Of a stretch of DNA of 10,445 nt, positions 1-6,338 are shown in pieces. The stretch comes from Planctomycetota bacterium (GTDB taxonomy: Bacteria > Planctomycetota > Phycisphaerae > WQYP01): positions 1 to 10,445 of the forward strand of contig JAJZGH010000183.1 in the NCBI GenBank assembly GCA_021798635.1, written 5' to 3'. Every line of letters begins with the position of its first letter. Within the stretch, counting starts at the first letter, position 1. The position numbers were made by a program, and so were the translations under genes. The notes under the pieces were generated by a model that ran no database searches, was not told where the DNA came from, and worked only from the letters and a program-made list of their open reading frames with translations.

Positions 1-56
1 CAAAAAGGCCATAACCGGCTGCAGGATATTATCGGGACATTGCGGATATAGGATCC

Positions 57-136
57 TATCCGCGTCATCCGCGTAATCCGCGGTTCAATCCCGTCGCGTC
101 TAATAAGGACCGCAGATTCCGCTGATCACGCGGATA
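57..136. repeat. Long imperfect inverted repeat built of 9-base units
   Basis: Bases 57-83 and 110-136 are reverse complements at 23 of 27 positions, separated by a 26-base loop. The left arm is three tandem 9-base units around TCCGCG (59-85); the right arm is a decayed run of the complementary unit CGCGGATNA. A near-identical run of the same unit occurs at 5641-5670. The arms could form a cruciform, or a hairpin at the 3' end of the minus-strand operon transcript. No T-tract follows, so I do not call a terminator. Bases 1-56 show nothing recognisable. Confidence 0.7.
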
Positions 137-290
137 AGTGCCGGGCTTCCGCTTTGTTTCGGCGAAAGCCAATCTTCTGCCCCAGCCGTATTTGCTCTAC
201 TTTCAACTTTCTCCTGTCACCCGCTCTATCGGGCCGCAGCCCCGATTGCTCTACTTTCTACTCTCTCAAAACTCCTGCACTAATCGGGCC
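110..290 (+). repeat. Dispersed intergenic repeat, copy 1
   Basis: Bases 110-235 align without gaps to 5643-5768 (offset 5533). From 128 to 235 there are about 14 mismatches in 108 positions, and 202-235 is identical over 34 bases. Both copies lie between genes. The 3' part contains a small hairpin, ATCGGGC followed by a near-complement (228-246, one bulged base). The motif ATCGGGCC recurs at 283-290, where it touches the stop codon of the DUF1844 gene. It does not look like an insertion sequence: there is no transposase and no plausible coding sequence. It may also shape the 3' end of the operon transcript. Confidence 0.75.
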
Positions 291-703
291 TATTTCTTCG
301 GATTCTTTAACACATTGACATACGTCATGCGTAAATCGGTCAGGGCCGACAGCAACATCCGCTGCTCACCTGAAGTCAGATTACCTTTGGTTTTATCTTC
401 CAGAATCGCCAGTGAATCAATAAAAAATCGCGCCAGACCGATATCCGCTTTTCTCTGGCCGCCGGGCTGGGGAATGGCACCCATCGCCATGAGCGCCTGC
501 CCGGCAAACTGTTCTACAATCATTTCAAAACTGGGGGTAATAGCAGGTGTGGAATCACTTTGCGGTGCGGCCTGAGCTGGGGCAGGCGGCGTGGCATCTC
601 CGACTTTGGCGGCGAGCTTTTCCTTTTCCGCCTGGGCCTGATTTTTCCAATCCGCATCCACATGCAGTTCCGGATTGGGGTCGTTATTTTCCATCTTGTC
701 CAT
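290..703 (-). CDS. DUF1844 domain protein
   Basis: A 137-residue soluble protein of unknown function. Residues 1-56 are a polar, Ala/Pro/Gln-rich and probably disordered lead-in. Residues 57-131 match the DUF1844 pattern as I know it: a helix with EQFAGQALMAMG, a link with GG and a conserved Asp, then FFIDSLAILEDKTKGNLT and a final helix with LTDLRMTYV. The family is common in Planctomycetota and some other Gram-negatives and has no assigned activity. I start at the ATG at 703 because GAGGA lies 7 bases upstream; the same frame opens 54 bases earlier at a TTG without that support, and a second ATG follows at 694. It is the last gene of the minus-strand operon, 50 bases after the osmC-like gene, so it is probably co-transcribed with cytochrome c assembly genes. 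A functional link is only inferred from position. Confidence 0.82.
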   Translation of the reverse strand: MDKMENNDPNPELHVDADWKNQAQAEKEKLAAKVGDATPPAPAQAAPQSDSTPAITPSFEMIVEQFAGQALMAMGAIPQPGGQRKADIGLARFFIDSLAILEDKTKGNLTSGEQRMLLSALTDLRMTYVNVLKNPKK

Positions 704-753
704 GCGTGTATCCTCACAACTTCCGGTTATTCTGACGGGCCGGGAGATGTTTT

Positions 754-1149
754 TCAACTGATTTCAGAAAATACCGTCGGCGGATGTTCCAGCGTTTGCA
801 CCACCGGGCACGTGGCGACAGCCGCCTTTACCCGCTCATGAAGTTCCGGCGGCAACTGACTAAGCACATTTTTCAGCACCACGTGCATATCACCCAGCCG
901 CGAAGGGTTAATAAGATATTGCTTGTCCACCGTAGCTTCCACGCCGGTCAGCGGATGACCATGCTTATTGGCGCTGATCAATGCCAGCATCATTTCACAC
1001 GCTGCGACGGCGATCGGAATCAAATCCGTCGGGCCGGGGCCTGTGTCGCCACCCCCGCTCTTGGCCGGCAAATCCAGATGCAGTTTCCATGTCCCGCCAT
1101 CAACGTCAATAGCAGTTGGCCCGGTCTGTTTGAGTGTAAAGGTAGTCAT
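754..1149 (-). CDS. OsmC/Ohr family protein
   Basis: A 131-residue protein of the OsmC/Ohr superfamily, small cytoplasmic dimers of which many reduce organic hydroperoxides through two cysteines. The first cysteine, C51, sits in the typical helix after GPGPTDL (AVAACEMM). The second, C114, sits in TCPVVQTLE near the end. Both are at the family's usual positions and the length is close to normal (about 135-140). Residues 1-30 give the N-terminal strands (TWKLHLDLP). The ATG at 1149 is chosen because AAAAAGGG lies about 7 bases upstream; a TTG at 1176 in the same frame has no such site. It lies 43 bases after ccsA and 50 before the DUF1844 gene. Peroxide defence would suit a respiratory operon, but not all OsmC-like proteins are peroxidases and the substrate cannot be read from sequence. 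Confidence 0.86.
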   Translation of the reverse strand: MTTFTLKQTGPTAIDVDGGTWKLHLDLPAKSGGGDTGPGPTDLIPIAVAACEMMLALISANKHGHPLTGVEATVDKQYLINPSRLGDMHVVLKNVLSQLPPELHERVKAAVATCPVVQTLEHPPTVFSEIS

Positions 1150-1192
1150 GTTAAAACCCTTTTTCCGTGTTGCCAAAACGCTTCAGGAAATA

Positions 1193-3130
1193 TCACGTCG
1201 CGTAACTGTGTAAACCGATGTAGAAAAAGTTGACGCCGATCCAGTTAAACATCATGACCGCAAAGCCAACAACCGAGAGCCACGCGGTCCAATCAGGGCG
1301 ATATTTGGGCGTGACAAAACGCAGATGTACAATGATTAAATACACCAGCCAGGTTACCAACGCGAAGGTTTCCTTGGGGTCCCATTCCCATGGCCGCCCC
1401 CAGCTGAAATCAGCCCAGACGGCTCCAAAAATAATGCCGGAACCCAGGAACCAGAAGCCCATCTGTAAAATGACAATATTGGCGGCATCCAGTTGCAGCA
1501 GGAATTTATTACGCCGCACCGCCAAATCCGCAGCGGCCTCCGGCGTGGAAGCGTGCGCCGGGCGAGGTTGTGAAAAATCCCCCATGTGCCCTGCCACCAG
1601 CGATGAACCAATACCGCTGGCCATCGCGATCGCACCGCCACTGCCGGTTCCGGGGCCGGGGCCATTGCCCGGATTCATGCGGTAATACAGCTTCACCAGT
1701 AGATACAGCACACCCAGGCAGAAACTCGCGGCGATGAGCGCATAGCTACTGATAACCGTGTTCACGTGAATATAAAGCCAGTAGGTATTGAGAACGCCAT
1801 CCACGCGGCCGATGTTGGCACCAATGTTGGCACCCAGCACAAACGGCACCACAAAGCACGCGGTCATAGCCAGAAAGCCGACAAAACTCATGGCCAATCC
1901 AAACAGATTGTTCTTCTTCCAATATTCTAAAATCAGACCGATCACGCAGCCGACAAAGGCTGATCCCAGAACACTTTCAAATTCATTTTGAATCGGAATG
2001 CGCCCCGCCAGCCACCATCGCACACCCATAAATAATGCATGGACCAGCACGGCGGCGGTAAAGAATATCAGCGCCGGTTTACGTACCGCCGGCACGGCCC
2101 CGACCGCGGCAATCACAAAGAGCGTCAGCGAGATAAAGTAGAGAAATACACCCACGATCGTGCCGTCAAAAAGTCGGTCATACCACAACTCCACCATCCG
2201 CTTGAGATGCGAGGGATATGCCGCCGGGTTAATCGCCGGCAGAACTTTGGCCAGCGTTTCAATTCCTTCATTGGCTTCTGAAGCACTGTTATCCTGCCAC
2301 CCCTGCCCCACTGAAATCAAGCCTAAAACAATACTCAAGGATTGCTGCCGGGTATAACCGGGAACAGCTTTAACGCCGGCATTCATTTTCAACATTTTCC
2401 GCACGACGGCCCCAGTGTTCGGCAGCAAAGCCAACGGAACCAGCCAATCCCTGGATTTAGCCCCTGCCGCCGGCGGCACAAATTTCATTTCCGCAGAAAG
2501 ATTTTGAAATGTTTCCAGCGCTCGACTGACTTCGGCAACACCGGAACTCAGGGCGGCGGTGGAGCTGATTTTTACCAGCAGGTGATGCACATCCGCACGG
2601 GCCATGAAATCAGGGCTGACGGTGCCCTGTTGCAGGATACGCTTGGCCTGGGCTTTGGAAACCAATCGTCCCAGTTGTTCACGAATAGGAACCGTTTCCA
2701 CAAATATGCAGTTCCGCGCGTCCCATGCCTGCGGGCGAAAGGCCATATCCAGAACGGTATACAGCGGGTCCTGACCGTGGATGCTGTCAAAGCCGCAGAT
2801 GGTATGAACCGTTTCCGCAGCCCAACTGGCAATGGTCTTCACCTGGTCATTGTTCTGCACCGCGAGAATACGCAGCGGTGCCAGGTTCACCTGCTTTTTG
2901 AACGCTGTGCGGTTTTGCTGCTGAATTTCCGCGGTACGACGCATGAGTTTCATATTGGGGATGGGATTGACCTGCGGTGAACCGGGGCCGAGTTCCGGGT
3001 GACCCGCCGGCATATCCGCGGCTGACCCCTGCTCAATGGGCATGGATGCGCGGGCATTGATTACTGCCAACGCAGGAATAGCGGCTGCTATCAGCAAAGC
3101 CAGTAGAGAGACAATGTGCTTGAGCTTCAT
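1193..3130 (-). CDS. ccsA: Cytochrome c assembly protein CcsA (System II)
   Basis: A 645-residue membrane protein that with CcsB handles and ligates haem to c-type apocytochromes outside the cytoplasmic membrane. Residues 1-23 are a signal or first membrane helix. Residues 24-320 form a soluble outer domain with LRILAVQNNDQVKTIA, a feature of the larger CcsA/CcsBA variants. The C-terminal half is the core: membrane segments near 323-343, 352-368, 388-432, 450-482, 551-571, 585-603 and 615-638; GRIPIQNEFES at 376-386; and the haem-binding WWD motif WGRPWEWDPKET at 577-588. Likely haem-ligand histidines are H364, H455, H602 and H641 (GLHSY). A Gly/Pro-rich stretch at 487-500, inside a polar loop to about 540, lengthens the link before the WWD segment. 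AGAGGTG lies 5 bases before the ATG at 3130. It follows ccsB by 24 bases. CcmF/CcmC-type proteins share the WWD motif but do not pair with ResB. Confidence 0.93.
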   Translation of the reverse strand: MKLKHIVSLLALLIAAAIPALAVINARASMPIEQGSAADMPAGHPELGPGSPQVNPIPNMKLMRRTAEIQQQNRTAFKKQVNLAPLRILAVQNNDQVKTIASWAAETVHTICGFDSIHGQDPLYTVLDMAFRPQAWDARNCIFVETVPIREQLGRLVSKAQAKRILQQGTVSPDFMARADVHHLLVKISSTAALSSGVAEVSRALETFQNLSAEMKFVPPAAGAKSRDWLVPLALLPNTGAVVRKMLKMNAGVKAVPGYTRQQSLSIVLGLISVGQGWQDNSASEANEGIETLAKVLPAINPAAYPSHLKRMVELWYDRLFDGTIVGVFLYFISLTLFVIAAVGAVPAVRKPALIFFTAAVLVHALFMGVRWWLAGRIPIQNEFESVLGSAFVGCVIGLILEYWKKNNLFGLAMSFVGFLAMTACFVVPFVLGANIGANIGRVDGVLNTYWLYIHVNTVISSYALIAASFCLGVLYLLVKLYYRMNPGNGPGPGTGSGGAIAMASGIGSSLVAGHMGDFSQPRPAHASTPEAAADLAVRRNKFLLQLDAANIVILQMGFWFLGSGIIFGAVWADFSWGRPWEWDPKETFALVTWLVYLIIVHLRFVTPKYRPDWTAWLSVVGFAVMMFNWIGVNFFYIGLHSYAT

Positions 3131-3154
3131 GAAAACACCTCTTACAAATTCCGG

Positions 3155-5245
3155 CTATGATGTCGCCCCGGTTGCGCCATCGGGGGATTCAGGAGGGCGC
3201 TTTTGCGCGGCGGCAAACCGGGCCAACTGCTGCTTTTTTATATTAAGCAAAACGGGCTTAACATAAAAGGCATAACCAATTCCAAAAATAATCATGATCA
3301 CGCCGACAATCATCGGATATAGGCCGTTGGTATTGCCCACCCCCAGAACGGTAAAGGGCGTACCATCGGCCTGCTTTCCGAAGCGGGCCTGGAAAAAATG
3401 CTGCCCATCCAGCGTTTCCGGATGATTCAAATGAATCACGGCCAATTTCGACTGATGGGTTTTCAGATTAGTAAAGCGAACTTTACTGATAAAATCGCGC
3501 GGAAAGCTGTTGCCGCCGGGGTAAAATAGTTCCTTGCATGAAAGCAGCGTCAACGCAGCGGGAAGCTTCCATTCCAGCGTGGAAAATACAAAACTGACCT
3601 TACCGGCCCCCGGCACCCGTACCGATGTCGGTGCCAGATCACCATGCAGACCGAATTGCTGGAATGGTATAAATATCTGATTATCCGTCCATTTTCCCCG
3701 TGATACCGCAAGCTGCAACACACAGTGGCCCATGGTCTGTTCCAGTTGCGGCCGCCTCTGGGCGGCGGGAATCAATTCCGGACGATAGACCACATTGGCT
3801 AGTTCCTGCACAGAAATGTTGAAGGGAATCCCCGCGACTGCTGTTGCCACCGGATGTCCAATAGCGATGGGATATTGGGTTACCGCCCCACCGGCAGCGC
3901 GCTGGACCACCGTAAGTTTTCCTGATTGATGCTCGACGATCCAGAACTGATACCGCCGGGCATCTTCGTAGCGAATATGAATGCGATGATCAATTTTATC
4001 CGCAATGAGCTTCCGTTGGCCATGGTCAAAAACAAAATCCACGGTTTTAGTAGGATACCGAAACAGGGCTGCACGCTGAAAATGAAACGGTGTCTTGCCG
4101 GGCCGGGCGCGATACACATCGACCATATATCCCTGACTCACCGCCCCTTGATACCCTTTTGACAGCAGGGGCATTTTAGTTTCCCGCCGTGGAACAAGTG
4201 CGTAAGGTGTTCCGGGGAGGGGGATTTTTTCATTGGGTTTAATGACCAGCACCTTGCGGAAGTGATCCGCTGGAACACTGACAATCAAAGCGTTATTGCC
4301 CTTAAAGCTCGTCGTGATATCACGCAGTCGGCGGGCGCTGGGATGATACAGATACTCAATGCCGCAAGGCAGTCCGGAATCCGCCACGCGCAGGCGCGGG
4401 GTTTTGGCCAGCAGCCATTGGCCGCCGCTGGCCATGCCGGTGGCACTTAAATTAAATTCCAGTGCGGGCTTTCGGGCCGGCTGTCCCGGTTGCCGCTGCA
4501 TGGCCAGCGCCTCCAGGTGCGTATAGGGATAATACCCCACCACGCGCACGGTCAGGGCCTTCAACTGCGGTGAAAGCTGGCCGACCATTTTCGCGGGGGC
4601 CGTGACATTCATGGGGTGATGGTTTTGGGTTGAACGTTCTCGGAATAAGGGCAGCGACGGCAGCGGCAACATGGCGGATTTGCCCTTCGCATTGGGCGCC
4701 TGCATAAATAAAGCCCGTTCCGAATTGTCATAATAATGATGCACAGTCTGGTGCAGAAAAATTCGGACCATGCCTTCTTTCTTCAAACCGAAATAGAAAA
4801 AAAGCCCGACCAGCAGCGTGATAATGCCGGTATGCACGGTCCATACGCCCAGTTTATAAAGCGTCAACGGAATTTTCCGAAGCGTGACGGTAATCAGGGT
4901 TGTCGCCAGAAGGGCCATGAGAATTACCATGGGCGGGGCATTAAAAAAGCCCATGGTCGAAACATCAAAATAACTGCGCACACTCGGCAGGCCGGAGCCA
5001 ACGGCAATATAGGCGGTGGATAAAAACAGCCAGACCAGACCGAGCTTTACGGAACTGAAAAACTGCACCAGCCGCCCGACGGGACCATCATACGCGGCAA
5101 GCCGATCCAGAAACCGTCCGGCCGCCGCCGGGCCGCGACCGATGCGCAACACAATACGTTCAACAAGCCACAGGGGCGGCGCAGCTTTGGATGCGGCCCC
5201 GGACGAGCCGGCCGTAGGGTTTGGTGCTTCAAGCGTATGGGTCAT
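3155..5245 (-). CDS. ccsB: Cytochrome c assembly protein CcsB/ResB
   Basis: A 696-residue ResB-family protein, partner of CcsA in System II cytochrome c maturation. Together they export haem and keep it reduced for ligation. After a polar N-terminal stretch (1-60) come the family hallmark SVKLGLVWLFL in membrane helix 1 (about 65-84), helix 2 (103-121) and helix 3 (131-152, with H138 in WTVHTG). A very large outer domain follows (153-641), including SFPRDFISKVRF near 580-591. The last helix (642-662) is preceded by GVGNTNGLYP and followed by FYVKPV, as in ResB proteins. The outer domain is bigger than in short ResB proteins, and ccsA is separate, so this is the unfused arrangement. GAGGA lies 5 bases before the ATG at 5245. 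It is the first gene of the operon and sits behind a CRP/FNR-type site. Function rests on family resemblance and on the neighbouring ccsA. Confidence 0.91.
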   Translation of the reverse strand: MTHTLEAPNPTAGSSGAASKAAPPLWLVERIVLRIGRGPAAAGRFLDRLAAYDGPVGRLVQFFSSVKLGLVWLFLSTAYIAVGSGLPSVRSYFDVSTMGFFNAPPMVILMALLATTLITVTLRKIPLTLYKLGVWTVHTGIITLLVGLFFYFGLKKEGMVRIFLHQTVHHYYDNSERALFMQAPNAKGKSAMLPLPSLPLFRERSTQNHHPMNVTAPAKMVGQLSPQLKALTVRVVGYYPYTHLEALAMQRQPGQPARKPALEFNLSATGMASGGQWLLAKTPRLRVADSGLPCGIEYLYHPSARRLRDITTSFKGNNALIVSVPADHFRKVLVIKPNEKIPLPGTPYALVPRRETKMPLLSKGYQGAVSQGYMVDVYRARPGKTPFHFQRAALFRYPTKTVDFVFDHGQRKLIADKIDHRIHIRYEDARRYQFWIVEHQSGKLTVVQRAAGGAVTQYPIAIGHPVATAVAGIPFNISVQELANVVYRPELIPAAQRRPQLEQTMGHCVLQLAVSRGKWTDNQIFIPFQQFGLHGDLAPTSVRVPGAGKVSFVFSTLEWKLPAALTLLSCKELFYPGGNSFPRDFISKVRFTNLKTHQSKLAVIHLNHPETLDGQHFFQARFGKQADGTPFTVLGVGNTNGLYPMIVGVIMIIFGIGYAFYVKPVLLNIKKQQLARFAAAQKRPPESPDGATGATS

Positions 5246-5305
5246 CGTGTTCCTCTACCGCAGGGTCTTGGCGGTATCGTACCTCGCCAAAACCCGAAAG
5301 AGTGG

Positions 5306-5334
5306 ATTGTAGCGAAACGCCCCCCGCAAGTCTT
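5306..5334 (-). promoter_or_regulatory. Putative promoter of the ccsB-ccsA-osmC-DUF1844 operon
   Basis: On the minus strand TACAAT (5311-5306) is a good -10 box, predicting a start near 5299 and a leader of about 54 bases. At the 17-base spacing the -35 position (5334-5329) reads AAGACT, only three matches to TTGACA. A poor -35 is expected if an activator helps RNA polymerase, and a perfect CRP/FNR-type dyad overlaps it, centred about 42 bases upstream of the predicted start. Confidence 0.5.
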
Positions 5335-5350
5335 GTGAAATTAATCACAA
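5333..5350. promoter_or_regulatory. CRP/FNR-family activator site (TTGTGA-N6-TCACAA)
   Basis: An 18-base perfect dyad, TTGTGA, six bases, TCACAA, matching the core TGTGA-N6-TCACA recognised by CRP and related regulators. Its centre (5341.5) lies about 42 bases upstream of the predicted ccsB start, the class II activation position. It is also about 43 bases upstream of a start predicted from the plus-strand TATAAT at 5373-5378. That the dyad is a regulator site is inference; which family member binds cannot be told. Confidence 0.6.
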
Positions 5351-5372
5351 ATTAAAAAATCAGATTTTCACC

Positions 5373-5378
5373 TATAAT
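5373..5378 (+). promoter_or_regulatory. Possible divergent -10 box
   Basis: A perfect TATAAT pointing away from the ccs operon, with no recognisable -35 (AATTAA at the expected place), so it would need the adjacent activator site. Predicted start near 5385. No convincing gene follows. A 13-codon reading frame at 5450-5491 has AAGGAG nine bases before its ATG, and a small RNA is another possibility. Confidence 0.3.
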
Positions 5379-5401
5379 TTTCGTTTTTTCACAAAACAAT
5401 A

Positions 5402-5417
5402 AAACAACCAGTTGTTT
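5402..5417. promoter_or_regulatory. Perfect AT-rich dyad, AAACAAC-CA-GTTGTTT
   Basis: Two 7-base arms separated by CA, about 185 bases upstream of the sigma-54-type promoter at 5590-5606. It could be an operator or the upstream site of an enhancer-binding activator. The symmetry is certain; the role is a guess. Confidence 0.3.
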
Positions 5418-5589
5418 ATACGCCAGTACCGCGTAAGGAGTTTGCAAAAATGCCTGTCCGCAAGTTTTCTGTTTCACCTCGCGGCCTTTGAAGCCATTGC
5501 AATCGCTCGGCCACAGTAAGAAATTAGCGTACACAGTGAGATCGTGAGGCGGAGAGAGGAACGGCCTAAGGGGGAACCACTTTAAAATC

Positions 5590-5606
5590 TTGGCACGCGG
5601 TATGCA
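5590..5606 (+). promoter_or_regulatory. Sigma-54-type -24/-12 promoter without a gene
   Basis: TTGGCACG, four bases, ATGCA. This agrees with the sigma-54 consensus TTGGCACG-N4-TTGCA at all but one defined position and keeps the essential GG-N10-GC spacing. It points rightwards with a start expected near 5617. Just after it are two copies of ATTCAAGAT (5607-5615 and 5620-5628), an ATG that stops after three codons (5626), and the start of a dispersed repeat (5641). blaI, over 300 bases further on, has its own promoter, so the original target may be lost or be a short RNA. Apart from the sites listed separately, I see no gene in 5246-5942. Confidence 0.55.
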
Positions 5607-5640
5607 ATTCAAGATAGACATTCAAGATGGACTGCTAAAA

Positions 5641-5830
5641 AACCGCGGATTACGCGGAACACGCGGATAAATGCGGGGCTTCCGTTTTGTTACGGCGACA
5701 GCCACTCTTTCGCGCCAGCCGAATTTGTTCTCTGTTCAACTTTCTCCTGTCACCCGCTCTATCGGGCCACAGCCCGATGTGCTGTTCTACTCCCTCCTGT
5801 CACCTGCCCTATCGGGCCGCAGCCCGATCG
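5641..5830 (+). repeat. Dispersed intergenic repeat, copy 2
   Basis: This pairs with bases 110-290. It opens with three 9-base units of CGCGGATTA type (5644-5670), whose reverse complement is also found at 59-85 (25 of 27 positions). It continues collinear with copy 1 to 5768. A unit containing TCCTGTCACC and ATCGGGCC then occurs twice with a 50-base period. Each unit ends in a perfect hairpin, ATCGGGC, four bases, GCCCGAT (5761-5778 and 5811-5828). The right edge stops about 12 bases before the blaI operator. It has no coding content that I trust. Confidence 0.75.
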
Positions 5831-5841
5831 AGGCTTGAGAG

Positions 5842-5863
5842 TAGCGCTAAAATAATAGCGCTA
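5842..5863. promoter_or_regulatory. BlaI operator O1 (upstream of -35)
   Basis: Two copies of TAGCGCTA flank a 6-base AT spacer, a perfect dyad with 7-base core arms AGCGCTA-N6-TAGCGCT. It ends three bases before the -35 box of the blaI promoter. The same 7-6-7 geometry recurs 42 bases downstream as O2. Binding by the adjacent BlaI is inferred from its position and from the family habit of autoregulation through short dyads. Confidence 0.7.
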
Positions 5864-5866
5864 TGC

Positions 5867-5895
5867 TTGACAGCCCCGATCGGTGGTGTTAATAT
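5867..5895 (+). promoter_or_regulatory. Sigma-70 promoter of blaI-M56
   Basis: A consensus -35 TTGACA (5867-5872), a 17-base spacer and TAATAT (5890-5895) as the -10. The start is predicted near 5902, giving a leader of about 40 bases. O1 lies directly upstream and O2 covers the -10 and the start site, so bound repressor should block the promoter. Confidence 0.72.
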
Positions 5896-5904
5896 TTTAG
5901 CGCC
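5885..5904. promoter_or_regulatory. BlaI operator O2 (over -10 and start site)
   Basis: GGTGTTA, six AT-only bases, TAGCGCC: the two 7-base arms agree at five positions. The reverse complement of 5891-5905 matches 13 of 15 bases of O1 (5842-5856). Centre-to-centre distance from O1 is 42 bases, four turns of B-DNA, so two repressor dimers would bind the same face. Confidence 0.65.
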
Positions 5905-5942
5905 ATGATCGTACACATAGGTGAACTAACACGGAGCGCCCC

Positions 5943-6338
5943 ATGCGAAACGCAACAAATTTAAGTCGGCGGGAACGGCAAATCATGGATGTGGTCTATG
6001 CGCGAGGCCAAGCCAGCGCAGCGCAAATCCGTGCGGCTATTCCTGACGCTCCCAGCGATTCCGCCATCCGGGCGCTGCTGCGCATCCTTGAAGACAAAGG
6101 CTTTCTAAAACACCGCGTCGCCGACGGCAAATATATTTACGGTGCCGTTCAGGAGCGGCGCAGTGCCGGCAAGGGAGCCTTGAACGGCGTGCTGCGGACA
6201 TTCTTCGATGGCTCCGCCGTGCAGGCCGTAGCCGCCCTGCTGGAGCAACGCGGCGCGGTTTCATCTGATGAGCTTAAGGAACTTTCCGATTTAATCGCGG
6301 ACACGCGGAAAAAGGGGGAAAGCCATGACCGTCATTAG
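5943..6338 (+). CDS. blaI: BlaI/MecI family transcriptional repressor
   Basis: A 131-residue winged-helix repressor of the BlaI/MecI/CopY family. Residues 5-70 are the DNA-binding domain: LSRRERQIMDVVYARG starts helix 1, QASAAQIRAAI and DSAIRALLRILEDKGFLKHR form the helix-turn-helix, and GKYIYGAV is the wing. Residues 78-120 form the C-terminal dimerisation helices, with VLRTFFDGSAVQAVAALL in the region where family members are cleaved on induction. The length is normal. GGAG lies 6 bases before the ATG at 5943. The gene is transcribed from a promoter bracketed by two dyads it probably binds. Its end overlaps the start of an M56 protease gene by 14 bases, the usual sensor-repressor pairing. 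No beta-lactamase gene is nearby, so its target genes other than itself are unknown. Confidence 0.93.
   Translation: MRNATNLSRRERQIMDVVYARGQASAAQIRAAIPDAPSDSAIRALLRILEDKGFLKHRVADGKYIYGAVQERRSAGKGALNGVLRTFFDGSAVQAVAALLEQRGAVSSDELKELSDLIADTRKKGESHDRH

Noticed and set aside
228..246. Hairpin after the DUF1844 gene as a rho-independent terminator
   Set aside because: The stem has a bulge and no T-tract follows on the minus strand; identical hairpins occur in the repeat copy upstream of blaI, so it belongs to the repeat.
138..575. 145-codon plus-strand open frame
   Set aside because: Its second half is antisense to the DUF1844 gene and its first half is repeat sequence.
5352..5621. 89-codon minus-strand open frame in the divergent intergenic region
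   Set aside because: No family resemblance, no convincing ribosome-binding site, and it covers several regulatory elements of both strands.
5644..5670. Short tandem units as a CRISPR-like array
   Set aside because: The units are only 9 bases with no spacers, and no cas gene is near.
5687..5908. 73-codon plus-strand open frame
   Set aside because: It lies within the dispersed repeat and the blaI operators and promoter; the peptide looks random.
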